NCBI RefSeq assembly: GCF_035046505.1
Contig: NC_089822.1
Coordinates: 271,765,054 to 271,829,053, forward strand
Reading direction: 5' to 3'
DNA length: 64,000 nucleotides
Origin: Tiliqua scincoides
Taxonomy: Eukaryota; Chordata; Lepidosauria; Squamata; Scincidae
Every line of letters begins with the position of its first letter. Position 1 is the first letter of the stretch. The notes below the pieces were generated by a model. The model saw only the letters and a program-made list of their open reading frames with translations, ran no database searches and was not told the DNA's origin. A program made the translations under genes and the position numbers. Below, piece after piece: positions 46,101-54,554 of this stretch.

Positions 46101-49100
46101 CCTCAGCTCATTGTTCTGGTTTGGCTGTGGAGCCCCAGAAGAATTACAAGTGCAGCTGAAAATGGAACTGCACAAGGAAAACACAGACAGCAGCTGGAAG
46201 AGGAAACAAGTTCAGATTTAAACTGGAGTTTTCTCCCTATTATTATTATTATTAACAGTATTTATATACCGCTTTTCAACTAAAAGTTCACAAAGCGGTT
46301 TACAGAGAAAAATCAAATAACCGATGGCTCCCTGTCCCAAAAGGGCTCACAATCTAAAAGATGCAAATGAATACCAGCAGACAGCCACTAGAACAGACAC
46401 TGCTGGGGTGAGGTGGGCCAGTTACTCTCCCCCTGCTAAAAAAAGGAGCACCCACTTGAAAAAGTGCCTCTTACCCAATTAGCAGTTCTGGCCCTGATCT
46501 TGCGGGGGGGGGGGAGCAGCTCCCTTGGACATCAAGAGGTACTATCCAACAGGCCACTAATCAATTCACTCTGTGCCCACAGTTCTTCCTTGACCAATGA
46601 AGAGTACTCTGTACAAGTACAAGAGACAGACCCAGCCTGAACGGAAAGGGGGGAGTGAGCTGGGCTGGATCCTTCAGGCCCTGTGCCTGAAGTTAAGGGA
46701 AGAGACTGAACCATCCTTCCCTCTCAGAGTAAGATGCTGGGGTGAGTGAGGAGGCAAAGCCCTGGATTGGTGATTGTGAAATGGGGGGTGGCACTTGCTC
46801 CAATTGATGTGAAGCCAACAGCTGTGGGGGAGAGCAGGGCTGGTCTGCGGCAGCAAGAACAACCAGGAGTCATATGGGACCTGCTGGCACTGTCTTAAGA
46901 ACATAAGAACAGCCCCACTGAATCAGGCCACAGGCCCATCTAGGCCAGCTTCCTGTATCTCACAGCGGCCCACCAAATGCCCCAGGGAGCACACCAGATA
47001 ACAAGAGACCTGCAAGGCCTCCTGGGAATTGTAGTTAAGAACATAAGAACAGCCCCACTGAATCAGGCCACAGGCCCATCTAGGCCAGCTTCCTGTATCT
47101 CACAGCGGCCCACCAAATGCCCCAGGGAGCACACCAGATAACAAGAGACCTGCAAGGCCTCCTGGGAATTGTAGTTAAGAACATAAGAACAGCCCCACTG
47201 GATCAGGCCATAGGCCCATCTAGTCCAGCTTCCTGTATCTCACAGCGGCCCACCAAATGCCCCAGGGAGCACACCAGACAACAAGAGACCTGCAAGGCAT
47301 CCTGGGAATTGTAGTTAAGAACATAAGAACAGCCCCACTGGATCAGGCCACAGGCCCATCTAGTCCAGCTTCCTGCATCTCACAGCAGCCCACCAAATGC
47401 CCCAGGGAGCATACCAGACAACAAGAGACCTGCAAGGCATTTTGGGAATTGTAGTTAAGAACATAAGAACAGCCCCACTGGATCAGGCCACAGGCCCATC
47501 TAGTCCAGCTTCCTGTATCTCACAGCGGCCCACCAAATGCCCCAGGGAGCACACCAGACAACAAGAGACCTGCAAGGCATTCTGGGAATTGTAGTTAAGA
47601 ACATAAGAACAGCCCCACTGGATCAGGCCATAGGCCCATCTAGTCCAGCTTCCTGTATCTCACAGCGGCCCACCAAATGCCCCAGGGAGCACACCAGATA
47701 ACAAGAGACCTGCAAGGCCTCCTGGGAATTGCAGTTAAGAACATAAGAACAGCCCCACTGGATCAGGCCATAGGCCCATCTAGTCCAGCTTCCTGTATCT
47801 CACAGCGGCCCACCAAATGCCCCAGGGAGCACACCAGATAACAAGAGACCTGCAAGGCCTCCTGGGAATTGTAGTTAAGAACATAAGAACAGCCCCACTG
47901 GAGCAGGCCATAGGCCCATCTAGTCCAGCTTCCTGTATCTCACAGCGGCCCACCAAATGCCCCAGGGAGCACACCAGATAACAAGAGACCTGCAAGGCCT
48001 CCTGGGAATTGTAGTTAAGAACATAAGAACAGCCCCACTGGAGCAGGCCATAGGCCCATCTAGTCCAGCTTCCTGTATCTCACAGCGGCCCACCAAATGC
48101 CCCAGGGAGCACACCAGATAACAAGAGACCTGCAAGGCTTCCTGGGAATTGCAGTTAAGAACATAAGAACAGCCCCACTGGATCAGGCCATAGGCCCATC
48201 TAGTCCAGCTTCCTGTATCTCACAGCGGCCCCACCAAATGCCCCAGGGAGCACACCAGATAACAAGAGACCTGCAAGGCTTCCTGGGAATTGCAGTTAAG
48301 AACATAAGAACAGCCCCACTGGATCAGGCCATAGGCCCATCTAGTCCAGCTTCCTGTATCTCACAGCGGCCCACCAAATGCCCCAGGGAGCACACCAGAT
48401 AACAAGAGACCTGCAAGACTTCCTGGGAATTGCAGTTAAGAACATAAGAACAGCCCCACTGGAGCAGGCCATAGGCCCATCTAGTCCAGCTTCCTGTATC
48501 TCACAGCGGCCCACCAAATGCCCCAGGGAGCACACCAGATAACAAGAGACCTGCAAGGCTTCCTGGGAATTGCAGTTAAGAACATAAGAACAGCCCCACT
48601 GGATCAGGCTATAGGCCCATCTAGTCCAGCTTCCTGTATCTCACAGCGGCCCCACCAAATGCCCCAGGGAGCACACCAGGTAACAAGAGACCTGCAAGGC
48701 TTCCTGGGAATTGTAGTTAAGAACATAAGAACAGCCCCACTGAATCAGGCCAAAGGCCCATCCAGTCCAGCTTCCTGCATCTCACAGCGGCCCACCAAAT
48801 GCCCCAGGGAGCACACCAGGTAACAAGAGACCTGCAAGGCTTCCTGGGAATTGTAGTTAAGAACATAAGAACAGCCCCGCTGGATCAGGCCATAGGCCCA
48901 TCTAGTCCAGCTTCCTGCATCTCACAGCGGCCCACCAAATGCCCCAGGGAGCACACCAGATAACAAGAGACCTGCAAGCCCTCCTGGGAATTGTAGTTAA
49001 GAACATAAGAACAGCCCCGCTGGATCAGGCCACAGGCCCATCTAGTCCAGTTTCCTGTATCTCACAGCGGCCCACCAAATGCCCCAGGGAGCACACCAGA

Positions 49101-51658
49101 TAACAAGAGACCTGCAAGGCTTCCTGGGAATTGTAGTTAAGAACATAAGAACAGCCCCACTGGATCAGGCCATAGGCCCATCTAGTCCAGCTTCCTGTAT
49201 CTCACAGCGGCCCACCAAATGCCCCAGGGAGCACACCAGATAACAAGAGACCTGCAAGGCTTCCTGGGAATTGTAGTTAAGAACATAAGAACAGCCCCAC
49301 TGGATCAGGCCATAGGCCCATCTAGTCCAGTTTCCTGTATCTCACAGCAGCCCACCAAATGCCCCAGGGAGCACACCAGATAACAAGAGACCTGCAAGGC
49401 TTCCTGGGAATTGTAGTTAAGAACATAAGAACAGCCCCACTGGATCAGGCCACAGGCCCATCTAGTCCAGTTTCCTGTATCTCACAGCAGCCCACCAAAT
49501 GCCCCAGGGAGCACACCAGATAACAAGAGACCTGCAAGGCTTCCTGGGAATTGTAGTTAAGAACATAAGAACAGCCCCACTGGATCAGGCCACAGGCCCA
49601 TCTAGTCCAGTTTCCTGTATCTCACAGCGGCCCACCAAATGCCCCAGGGAGCACACCAGGTAACAAGAGACCTGCAAGGCCTCCTGGGAATTGTAGTTTA
49701 AGAACATAAGAACAGCCCCACTGGGTCAGGCCAGAGGCCCATCTAGTCCAGCTTCCTGTATCTCACAGCGGCCCACCAAATGCCCCAGGGAGCACACCAG
49801 ATAACAAGAGACCTGCAAGGCCTCCTGGGAATTGTAGTTTAAGAACATAAGAACAGCCCCACTGGATCAGGCCAGAGGCCCATCTAGTCCAGCTTCCTGT
49901 ATCTCACAGCGGCCCACCAAATGCCCCAGGGAGCACACCAGATAACAAGAGACCTGCAAGGCTTCCTGGGAATTGCAGTTAAGAACATAAGAACAGCCCC
50001 ACTGGATCAGGCCATAGGCCCATCTAGTCCAGCTTCCTGTATCTCACAGCGGCCCACCAAATGCCCCAGGGAGCACACCAGATAACAAGAGACCTGCAAG
50101 ACTTCCTGGGAATTGCAGTTAAGAACATAAGAACAGCCCCACTGGAGCAGGCCATAGGCCCATCTAGTCCAGCTTCCTGTATCTCACAGCGGCCCACCAA
50201 ATGCCCCAGGGAGCACACCAGATAACAAGAGACCTGCAAGGCTTCCTGGGAATTGCAGTTAAGAACATAAGAACAGCCCCACTGGATCAGGCCATAGGCC
50301 CATCTAGTCCAGCTTCCTGTATCTCACAGCGGCCCCACCAAATGCCCCAGGGAGCACACCAGGTAACAAGAGACCTGCAAGGCTTCCTGGGAATTGTAGT
50401 TAAGAACATAAGAACAGCCCCACTGAATCAGGCCAAAGGCCCATCCAGTCCAGCTTCCTGCATCTCACAGCGGCCCACCAAATGCCCCAGGGAGCACACC
50501 AGGTAACAAGAGACCTGCAAGGCTTCCTGGGAATTGTAGTTAAGAACATAAGAACAGCCCCGCTGGATCAGGCCATAGGCCCATCTAGTCCAGCTTCCTG
50601 CATCTCACAGCGGCCCACCAAATGCCCCAGGGAGCACACCAGATAACAAGAGACCTGCAAGCCCTCCTGGGAATTGTAGTTAAGAACATAAGAACAGCCC
50701 CGCTGGATCAGGCCACAGGCCCATCTAGTCCAGTTTCCTGTATCTCACAGCGGCCCACCAAATGCCCCAGGGAGCACACCAGATAACAAGAGACCTGCAA
50801 GGCTTCCTGGGAATTGTAGTTAAGAACATAAGAACAGCCCCACTGGATCAGGCCATAGGCCCATCTAGTCCAGCTTCCTGTATCTCACAGCGGCCCACCA
50901 AATGCCCCAGGGAGCACACCAGATAACAAGAGACCTGCAAGGCCTCCTGGGAATTGTAGTTTAAGAACATAAGAACAGCCCCACTGGATCAGGCCAGAGG
51001 CCCATCTAGTCCAGCTTCCTGTATCTCACAGCGGCCCACCAAATGCCCCAGGGAGCACACCAGATAACAAGAGACCTGCAAGGCCTCCTGGGAATTGTAG
51101 TTAAGAACATAAGAACAGCCCCACTGGATCAGGCCACAGGCCCATCTAGTCCAGCTTCCTGTATCTCACAGCGGCCCACCAAATGCCCCAGGGAGCACAC
51201 CAGATAACAAGAGACCTGCAAGGCTTCCTGGGAATTGTAGTTTAAGAACATAAGAACAGCCCTACTGGATCAGGCCATAGGCCCATCTAGTCCAGCTTCC
51301 TGTATCTCACAGCGGCATCGGTTCCTCAGGTGCAGCTCACGAAAGGAGCTGCAGTCTAGGAAAGCTGCTGCCAAAGTCAACCAACTTGTCCTTTCAGGTG
51401 CCACAAAACTCTCAGTACTTTTGTGGGTTGACTTTGGACTCTCCCCTTCCTGCCCCTCATGCTGGAGCTGCTGAGTCTTTGTGGCATTTGTGAGTGGGGC
51501 GGATGCCTCCTTCCTTGCTCTGCTCCCCTCAGCAGAAAGACCCTTCTGTGCCCCCCCTTGGATATTTGCTCACCTGGAGGCCTCGTGCTCTGCAGCTCAG
51601 GGGGACAGACCACCACCACCAGCAGCAGCAGAACCCCAATGCCTGGAGCAGACCTCAT
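29575..51658 (-). CDS. MHC class II beta chain gene 2, apparently intact
   Basis: The second chain of the peptide-presenting class II heterodimer, a type I membrane protein. Exon 1 encodes the signal peptide, exon 2 the beta-1 domain, exon 3 the beta-2 Ig domain, exon 4 the connecting peptide and membrane helix, exon 5 eight cytoplasmic residues. All five join in phase 1 without stops and encode about 260 residues. The last exon's acceptor is uncertain. The 3' UTR ends at AATAAA (29596-29591). The gene is 22 kb long because introns 1 and 2 are loaded with transposons, including a 4.4-kb tandem array. The beta-1 domain is unusual: it lacks the NGT sequon and has [13 protein letters not shown] where most chains have a NREEYVRFDS-type strand. 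The X/Y promoter is intact. I call it functional with moderate confidence. Confidence 0.87.
29591..29596 (-). terminator. Class II beta gene 2 polyadenylation signal
   Basis: TTTATT on the plus strand in the context TCTTTATTGACACAAA, paralleling beta gene 1 at 9820. Confidence 0.65.
30792..31208. mobile_element. hAT-like element, family C
   Basis: The left end CATTGGTTCCCAACC and right end GGTTGGGAACCACAG are inverted. No convincing target duplication. Related to the element at 34097. Confidence 0.6.
31529..31552 (-). CDS. Class II beta gene 2 exon 5 (cytoplasmic, 24 bases)
   Basis: A 24-base exon between TTTTTCAG and GTAAC, the usual size for class II beta exon 5. In phase it gives GTAIPPPA. 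An acceptor TAACTGCAG near 30590 could start the last exon, but its frame gives an unusually long tail, so I leave that exon unassigned. Confidence 0.75.
32139..32415. repeat. Palindromic repeat with (ATC)n inside
   Basis: The arms (CAGTGCTTTCCAGCACTGGC on the left, GTCAGTGCTGGAAAGCACTG on the right) make a fold-back. A microsatellite-bearing insert lies between them. In intron 4 of beta gene 2. Confidence 0.6.
33102..33212 (-). CDS. Class II beta gene 2 exon 4 (connecting peptide and membrane helix)
   Basis: Exactly 111 bases, the standard size of this exon. Encodes [14 protein letters not shown], a hydrophobic helix [19 protein letters not shown] and a KQKK stop-transfer. Confidence 0.92.
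34097..34414 (-). mobile_element. hAT element, family C
   Basis: An exact 8-bp target duplication CTTTATGA at 34089-34096 and 34415-34422, with ends CAATGGTTCCCAACC and GACTGGGAACCAGAG. In intron 3 of beta gene 2. Confidence 0.87.
34877..35161 (-). CDS. Class II beta gene 2 exon 3 (beta-2 Ig domain)
   Basis: Encodes [50 protein letters not shown], then [10 protein letters not shown] and [12 protein letters not shown]. Both Ig cysteines, the core Trp and the VEH motif are intact. The donor is GGG|GTAGGA. Confidence 0.93.
35597..35860 (-). mobile_element. CR1 3' end, antisense to the plus strand
   Basis: The reverse complement of the CR1 tail and 3' UTR (AGAACCCCACTGGATCAG onward to TTAAAGGCATCCAG). 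In intron 2 of beta gene 2. Confidence 0.78.
36120..36410 (+). repeat. Interspersed element ending GCGGTATATAAATACTG-(AAT)n
   Basis: Starts near ATTGCCCTGCTACCCC and ends at an AAT tract. Other copies are at 37389-37640, 46237-46497 (inverted) and, as short ends, 20098-20163 and 29098-29170. It looks like a SINE or a LINE 3' end. I cannot name the family. Confidence 0.65.
37931..38405 (-). mobile_element. L2-like LINE end, left arm of an inverted pair
   Basis: The minus strand encodes [20 protein letters not shown] and a diagnostic ALAMDLNKW variant. GTGTCTCCTA occurs on both sides (37917 and 38409), suggesting a target duplication. Confidence 0.82.
39428..40003 (+). mobile_element. L2-like LINE end, right arm of the inverted pair
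   Basis: Same ALAMDLNKW variant and nearly the same truncation point as the copy at 37931-38405, but on the opposite strand. The 3' tail is present twice, at about 39880-39920 and 39935-40003, separated by an (AAT)n tract. Confidence 0.82.
40060..40130. repeat. (TG)n and (AAAT)n microsatellite
   Basis: A short alternating TG run with TATG interruptions followed by AAATAAAT. Confidence 0.85.
40483..41376. repeat. Inverted-repeat (fold-back) pair in the L1
   Basis: The left arm (about 40483-40668) and right arm (about 41175-41376) are inverted copies sharing CCTTTCTCCTGGGTAAGGG-like and GCAATGGGGCT-like blocks. L1 coding sequence (about 40672-40853) and a purine-rich stretch lie between, so the arms may be two separate insertions of one palindromic family. 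Confidence 0.55.
42157..42432 (-). CDS. Class II beta gene 2 exon 2 (beta-1 domain)
   Basis: 276 bases between CCCGCAG and AAGC|GTGAGT. Reads [16 protein letters not shown], then [47 protein letters not shown] and [10 protein letters not shown]. The two cysteines of the domain disulphide (SEC and FCRHN) and the WNS and HNYG helix landmarks are all present. Confidence 0.92.
43400..43720. mobile_element. hAT element, family D
   Basis: The ends are CAGGGGTGTCAAAC and GTTTGACACCCCTG. The target duplication is CCCTACTC (43392-43399) and CCCTAATC (43721-43728). In intron 1 of beta gene 2. Confidence 0.85.
43745..43912 (+). mobile_element. CR1 3' end of a second subfamily (TTCTATGA tail)
   Basis: Contains GAGGTGGTGGCCTCTCCCTC, GCAGGGGCTTGGACTA and ends TCTGTGATTCTATGATC, the classical amniote CR1 terminus. 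It differs from the TTCTTATG subfamily that dominates this window. Confidence 0.8.
43974..44105 (-). mobile_element. CR1 tail
   Basis: The reverse complement of the CR1 3' end (AAGAACATAAGAACAGCCCC start, ending CCTGGTGCCCTCC). Confidence 0.82.
44106..45077. other. Intron 1 of beta gene 2, unassigned stretch
   Basis: No exon, RNA gene or recognised repeat is visible apart from short palindromic-family pieces near 44235-44345. Confidence 0.5.
45078..45492 (+). mobile_element. CR1 endonuclease-domain fragment
   Basis: Encodes [38 protein letters not shown] and [12 protein letters not shown], then ESLWLKL. This is the apurinic-like endonuclease start of CR1 ORF2, the only 5' CR1 segment in the window. 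It runs into an antisense CR1 tail at 45493-45590. Confidence 0.82.
46237..46497 (-). repeat. (AAT)n-tailed interspersed element, inverted
   Basis: Reverse complement of the family at 36120-36410, with the ATT tract at its left edge. Confidence 0.7.
48236..49260 (-). repeat. Higher-order block inside the array (copy 1)
   Basis: This segment appears identical to 49919-50943, displaced by exactly 1683 bp (12 units). Diagnostic variants repeat in the same order: GCAAGACTT, GGAGCAGG, a 5-C CCCCACC, GAATCAGGCCAAAGG, GCAAGCCCT and CCAGTTTCC. Confidence 0.88.
49919..50943 (-). repeat. Higher-order block inside the array (copy 2)
   Basis: Second copy of the block at 48236-49260. The two diverge beyond both edges, so the duplication is bounded inside the array. 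Confidence 0.88.
51574..51658 (-). CDS. Class II beta gene 2 exon 1 (signal peptide)
   Basis: ATG at 51658-51656. Encodes [17 protein letters not shown], then [11 protein letters not shown]. The donor is CCAG|GTGAGC in phase 1. About 100 bp downstream of the Y box. Confidence 0.84.
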
Positions 51659-51754
51659 CTTTCCTTGGGAGAGACACCCTCTGGTCACTTGTCTCAACCC
51701 AGCCCTGGGAATCAACTCCTGCCAGGGTCCCGTCCCCAAGCAGTGCCAGCTGCA

Positions 51755-51799
51755 GAGCCAATCAGCCTCCCAGCTGATGCAGCGTCATCAGTCGCCAGG
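51755..51799 (-). promoter_or_regulatory. X, X2 and Y boxes of class II beta gene 2
   Basis: On the minus strand: X box CCTGGCGACTGATG (51799-51786), overlapping X2/CRE-like TGACGC (51787-51782), then Y box GGCTGATTGGCTC (51767-51755). X to Y is 18 bp. This is a close match to the class II SXY enhanceosome that binds RFX, CREB and NF-Y and recruits CIITA. The start codon is about 100 bp downstream. Confidence 0.9.
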
Positions 51800-52283
51800 C
51801 AGGAATGTCAAGGAAAAAGCCAGTTCAGGCAGATGTACTCCAGCAGGCAGCCAGCAAGGAAAAGGCAAAGAGGAGACTGACCCCAAGACCTGCAACCCAT
51901 ACCTTTTTTTGCTCCAGGCCCACCTCCAATCATAACCTGCAACCCATCATCAGTTTGTCCCTGTTTACTTCCCCCTCCTGCTTCACTTCAAACAAGTCTT
52001 GCTGTCCGAAATGGAGATGGTCAGGTGAGGGACCCTGCCCCAACAGTTGATGTCTAGTGACCAGGGGCAAATCAGGGCAACCCATGATGGGCCCTCTTCT
52101 TTTCCCAGAGGGAGTCTCCCCCAGTGGTGTACAAAGGTTCATATGGCACCCGGGGTCCATAAATTTTTGGCACCCTCCCCCTGACAAAAGTATTTTCAGT
52201 AATAGTCATGATATGAAATGATTAATAAAAATGGCCAGAGAAAAGGCACAGACAATGAACATTTTCTTTGAACTTTGAATCAT

Positions 52284-53300
52284 GTTGGCAACCTTTAGTC
52301 TCGGAAGACTCTGGTATCGCGCTCTGAAAGGTGGTTCTGGCACAGCGTCTAGTGTGGCTGAAAAGGCCAATTTGGGAGTGACAATCCCTTCTACACCGGG
52401 AGCAAGTGCAGTCTGTCCCTGGTCTGTCTCCCTGGCTATGGGCCTTCCTTCTTTGCCTCTGCCTCAGTCTGTTGGCCAAGTGTCTCTTCAAACTGGGAAC
52501 GGCCATGCTGCACAGCCTGCCTCCAAGCCGGCCGCTCAGAGGCCAGGGTTTCCCACCTGTTGAGGTCCACTCCTAAGGCCTTCATATCCCTCTTGCAGAT
52601 GTCCTTGTATCGCAGCTGGGGTCTACCTGTAGGGCACTTTCCTTGCACGTGTTCACCATAGAGGAGATCCTTTGGGGTCCGGCCATCATCCATTCTCACG
52701 ACATGACCGAGCCAACGCAGGCGTCTCTGTTTCAGCATTGCATACAGGATGGGGATTCCAGCTCATTCCAGGACTGTGTTGTTTGGAACTTTGTCCTGCC
52801 AGGTGATGCCGAGGATGCGTCGGAGGCAGCGCATGTGGAAGCGTTCAGTTTCCTCTCCTGTTGTGAGCGAAGAGTCCATGACTCGCTGCAGTACAGAAGT
52901 GTACTCAGGACGCAAGCTCTGTAGACCTGGATCTTGGTATGTTCCATCAGCTTCTTGTTGGACCAGACTCTCTTTGTGAGTCTGGAAAACGTGGTAGCTG
53001 CTTTACCGATGCGTTTGTTTAGCTCGGTATCCAGAGAAAGAGTGTCGGAGATCGTTAAGCCAAGGTACACAAAGTCATGGACAACCTCCAGTTCATGTGC
53101 AGAGATTGTAATGCAGGGAGGTGAGTCCACATCCTGAACCATGACCTATGTTTTCTTCAGGCTGATTATCAGTCCAAAATCTTGGCAGGCCTTGCTAAAA
53201 CGATCCATGAGCTGCTAGAGATCTTTGGCAGAGTGGGTAGTGATAGCTGCATCATCGACAAAGAGGAAGTCACGCAGAGATTTCAGCTGGACTTTGGTGG
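52284..53300 (-). mobile_element. L2-like LINE, longest 3' copy
   Basis: About 1 kb. The minus strand encodes [59 protein letters not shown] and [20 protein letters not shown], with breaks between frames. It ends at the tail whose plus-strand start is TTGGCAACCTTTAGTCTC. Confidence 0.83.
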
Positions 53301-53783
53301 TGAACTTTGAATGGTGAACTTTGGTGGTGAACTCTGAATGGTGAACTTTGAAATGGTGAACTTTGAATATTGAACTTATATATAATATGTTTCACATATA
53401 TGGTGAACATTAGAGATCATAACGAGGAAGGAATGCCCATCAAAATAATATGCAATGGGCTTGTGGTCCATCATATGTACAAAAGCAGTTTTGTTGTAGC
53501 AGAGAAGATATACACATTTATGAAGAATACATTTGGTTTTCTGGAATGCTTGCAACAAGCTGTTTATTCCCAGTGGTCATCCCAGTGAAATCCACTTTTT
53601 GTCACAGTGTTTCTCAAGGTTTGTCCTGTGCTACACCACTCTACATGGTCCATACATTTGAAATACCACCGAATGTAACTGGCATTGACATCATTGCCAG
53701 TTACTTCTGGGTTGGGAGGTCAGATGTGACACAACAAACACCAGTAAGAGGCTATGGGTGGATGGAAGGGCTTTTATGAGCAT

Positions 53784-54115
53784 GGAAATAGGAAGAGGCA
53801 GAAAATGTGCAAAGATTTGGAGCAGAGGAAAAAGCAGAGAGGTGGAGGGAAAGGTCAGGCTGCCTCTTACCTGCAGAAGGCCCAGGAACTTCCCAGGGTG
53901 ATTCCGGACCCGCTTCCTCTGTTGCAAGCCCCACAGCAGTGCTTACTCATGAGAAGACATGCACACTGCAGCAGTTTATTGCTGGGCTCCTCTTGCGTTC
54001 ATTGTTTTTTAGCTCTTTATCCTTGAATAGCTAAGAGGCTTTTGCAAACAGCAGGACATCAAGCCTGAATCCTCCAGTGGCAAGCTGGGGGCCTGATCCT
54101 GGAGCCCCTTATTCA
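53784..54115. repeat. 330-bp duplicated block, copy 1
   Basis: Near-identical to 55575-55910 in the same orientation (TTGGAGCAGAGGAAAAAGC, TGCAGAAGGCCCAGGAACTT, CAGTTTATTGCTGGGCTCC). The two copies flank exons 1-2 of alpha gene 2. Its nature is unknown. It may be a dispersed repeat inserted twice. Confidence 0.8.
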
Positions 54116-54140
54116 GCTTGAGGAAAGTGTCTGCCCATTG

Positions 54141-54242
54141 TCACACCTGGAGTATTGCGTCCAGTTCTGGACATTTCAAAAAGGACATCGTGGAAATGGA
54201 AAAGGTGCAAAAGAGAGCATCAAAATGATGACTGGGCTGGGC
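54141..54242 (+). mobile_element. CR1 fragment just upstream of the alpha gene 2 promoter
   Basis: Sense CR1 ORF2 sequence (ACACCTGGAGTATTGCGTCC, AAAAAGGACATCGTGGAAAT). It ends about 55 bp before the X box. Confidence 0.75.
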
Positions 54243-54295
54243 CCGGGATCTCCTGGCTCCATCTCCCGCTGAGGCTCCTGCCGGGGGAAGCTGCT

Positions 54296-54339
54296 CCCGG
54301 CGACAGGCGCGTCATCCGCACAGCCCGTTCCTATTGGCC
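54296..54339 (+). promoter_or_regulatory. X, X2 and Y boxes of class II alpha gene 2
   Basis: X-like box CCCGGCGACAGGCG (54296-54309), overlapping X2/CRE-like GCGTCATC (54309-54316) and Y box CCTATTGGCC (54330-54339). X to Y is 20 bp. The X box is identical to that of alpha gene 1. Confidence 0.84.
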
Positions 54340-54469
54340 GAGAGTGCCGGGGCTCCCCTGCCCCCCCGCCTGGCAGGAAAGGACCGGCTGCAGCCCCGCG
54401 CTCCCCACTCGCGGAGCCCCTGCCTGCTGGACGCGCGTCTCGCCCGCAGCCCCGCCAGCCGACCGGAGA

Positions 54470-54554
54470 ATGAGGACGACGGGGGGGGCCCTGCCGCCGC
54501 TGCCCCTCGGCCTCCTGGCGCTGCTCGCCCTGCCCGGCGCCGCCCCCGCCGCAG
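54470..54554 (+). CDS. Class II alpha gene 2 exon 1 (signal peptide)
   Basis: ATG at 54470. Encodes MRTTGGALPPLPLG, then LLALLALPGAAPAA. The donor is GCAG|GTGAGG, phase 1. About 130 bp after the Y box. Confidence 0.9.

Larger units (their letters stand above)
46895..51315 (-). repeat. Tandem array, about 31.5 copies of a 140-bp CR1-tail unit
   Basis: Unit starts (TTAAGAACATAAGAACAGCC on the plus strand) recur every 140 bp from 46895 to 51242, with rare 141-bp units from a single extra C or T. The last unit is cut after CACAGCGGC. Read on the minus strand, each unit is the terminal ~115 bp of the CR1 3' UTR, ending TTCTTATGTTCTTA, joined to ACTACAATTCCCAG plus about 10 bp not found in ordinary CR1 tails. 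Shared variants show internal duplications. The array lies in intron 1 of class II beta gene 2, with the CR1 sense strand the same as the gene. The array ends about 260 bp from exon 1. Confidence 0.96.
51800..54295. other. Intergenic between divergent beta gene 2 and alpha gene 2
   Basis: Conserved upstream sequence (51905-52110) is followed by an L2-like LINE (52284-53300), A/T-rich unassigned sequence (53300-53690), a duplicated block (53784-54115) and a CR1 fragment (54141-54242). In cassette 1 the equivalent interval is only about 0.3 kb. Confidence 0.7.

Noticed and set aside
47117-50506. Many similar ~65-100-residue open frames in the array
   Set aside because: They are the 140-bp repeat unit read through in fixed frames. 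They are not genes.
46895-51315. CRISPR-like array because of regular spacing
   Set aside because: There are no unique spacers. The whole 140-bp unit repeats, it is derived from CR1, and the DNA is vertebrate.
53784-54115. Duplicated block with an AATAAA on the minus strand as an LTR fossil
   Set aside because: The block has no clear TG...CA ends and nothing viral between its two copies, which instead flank class II exons. Family not assigned.
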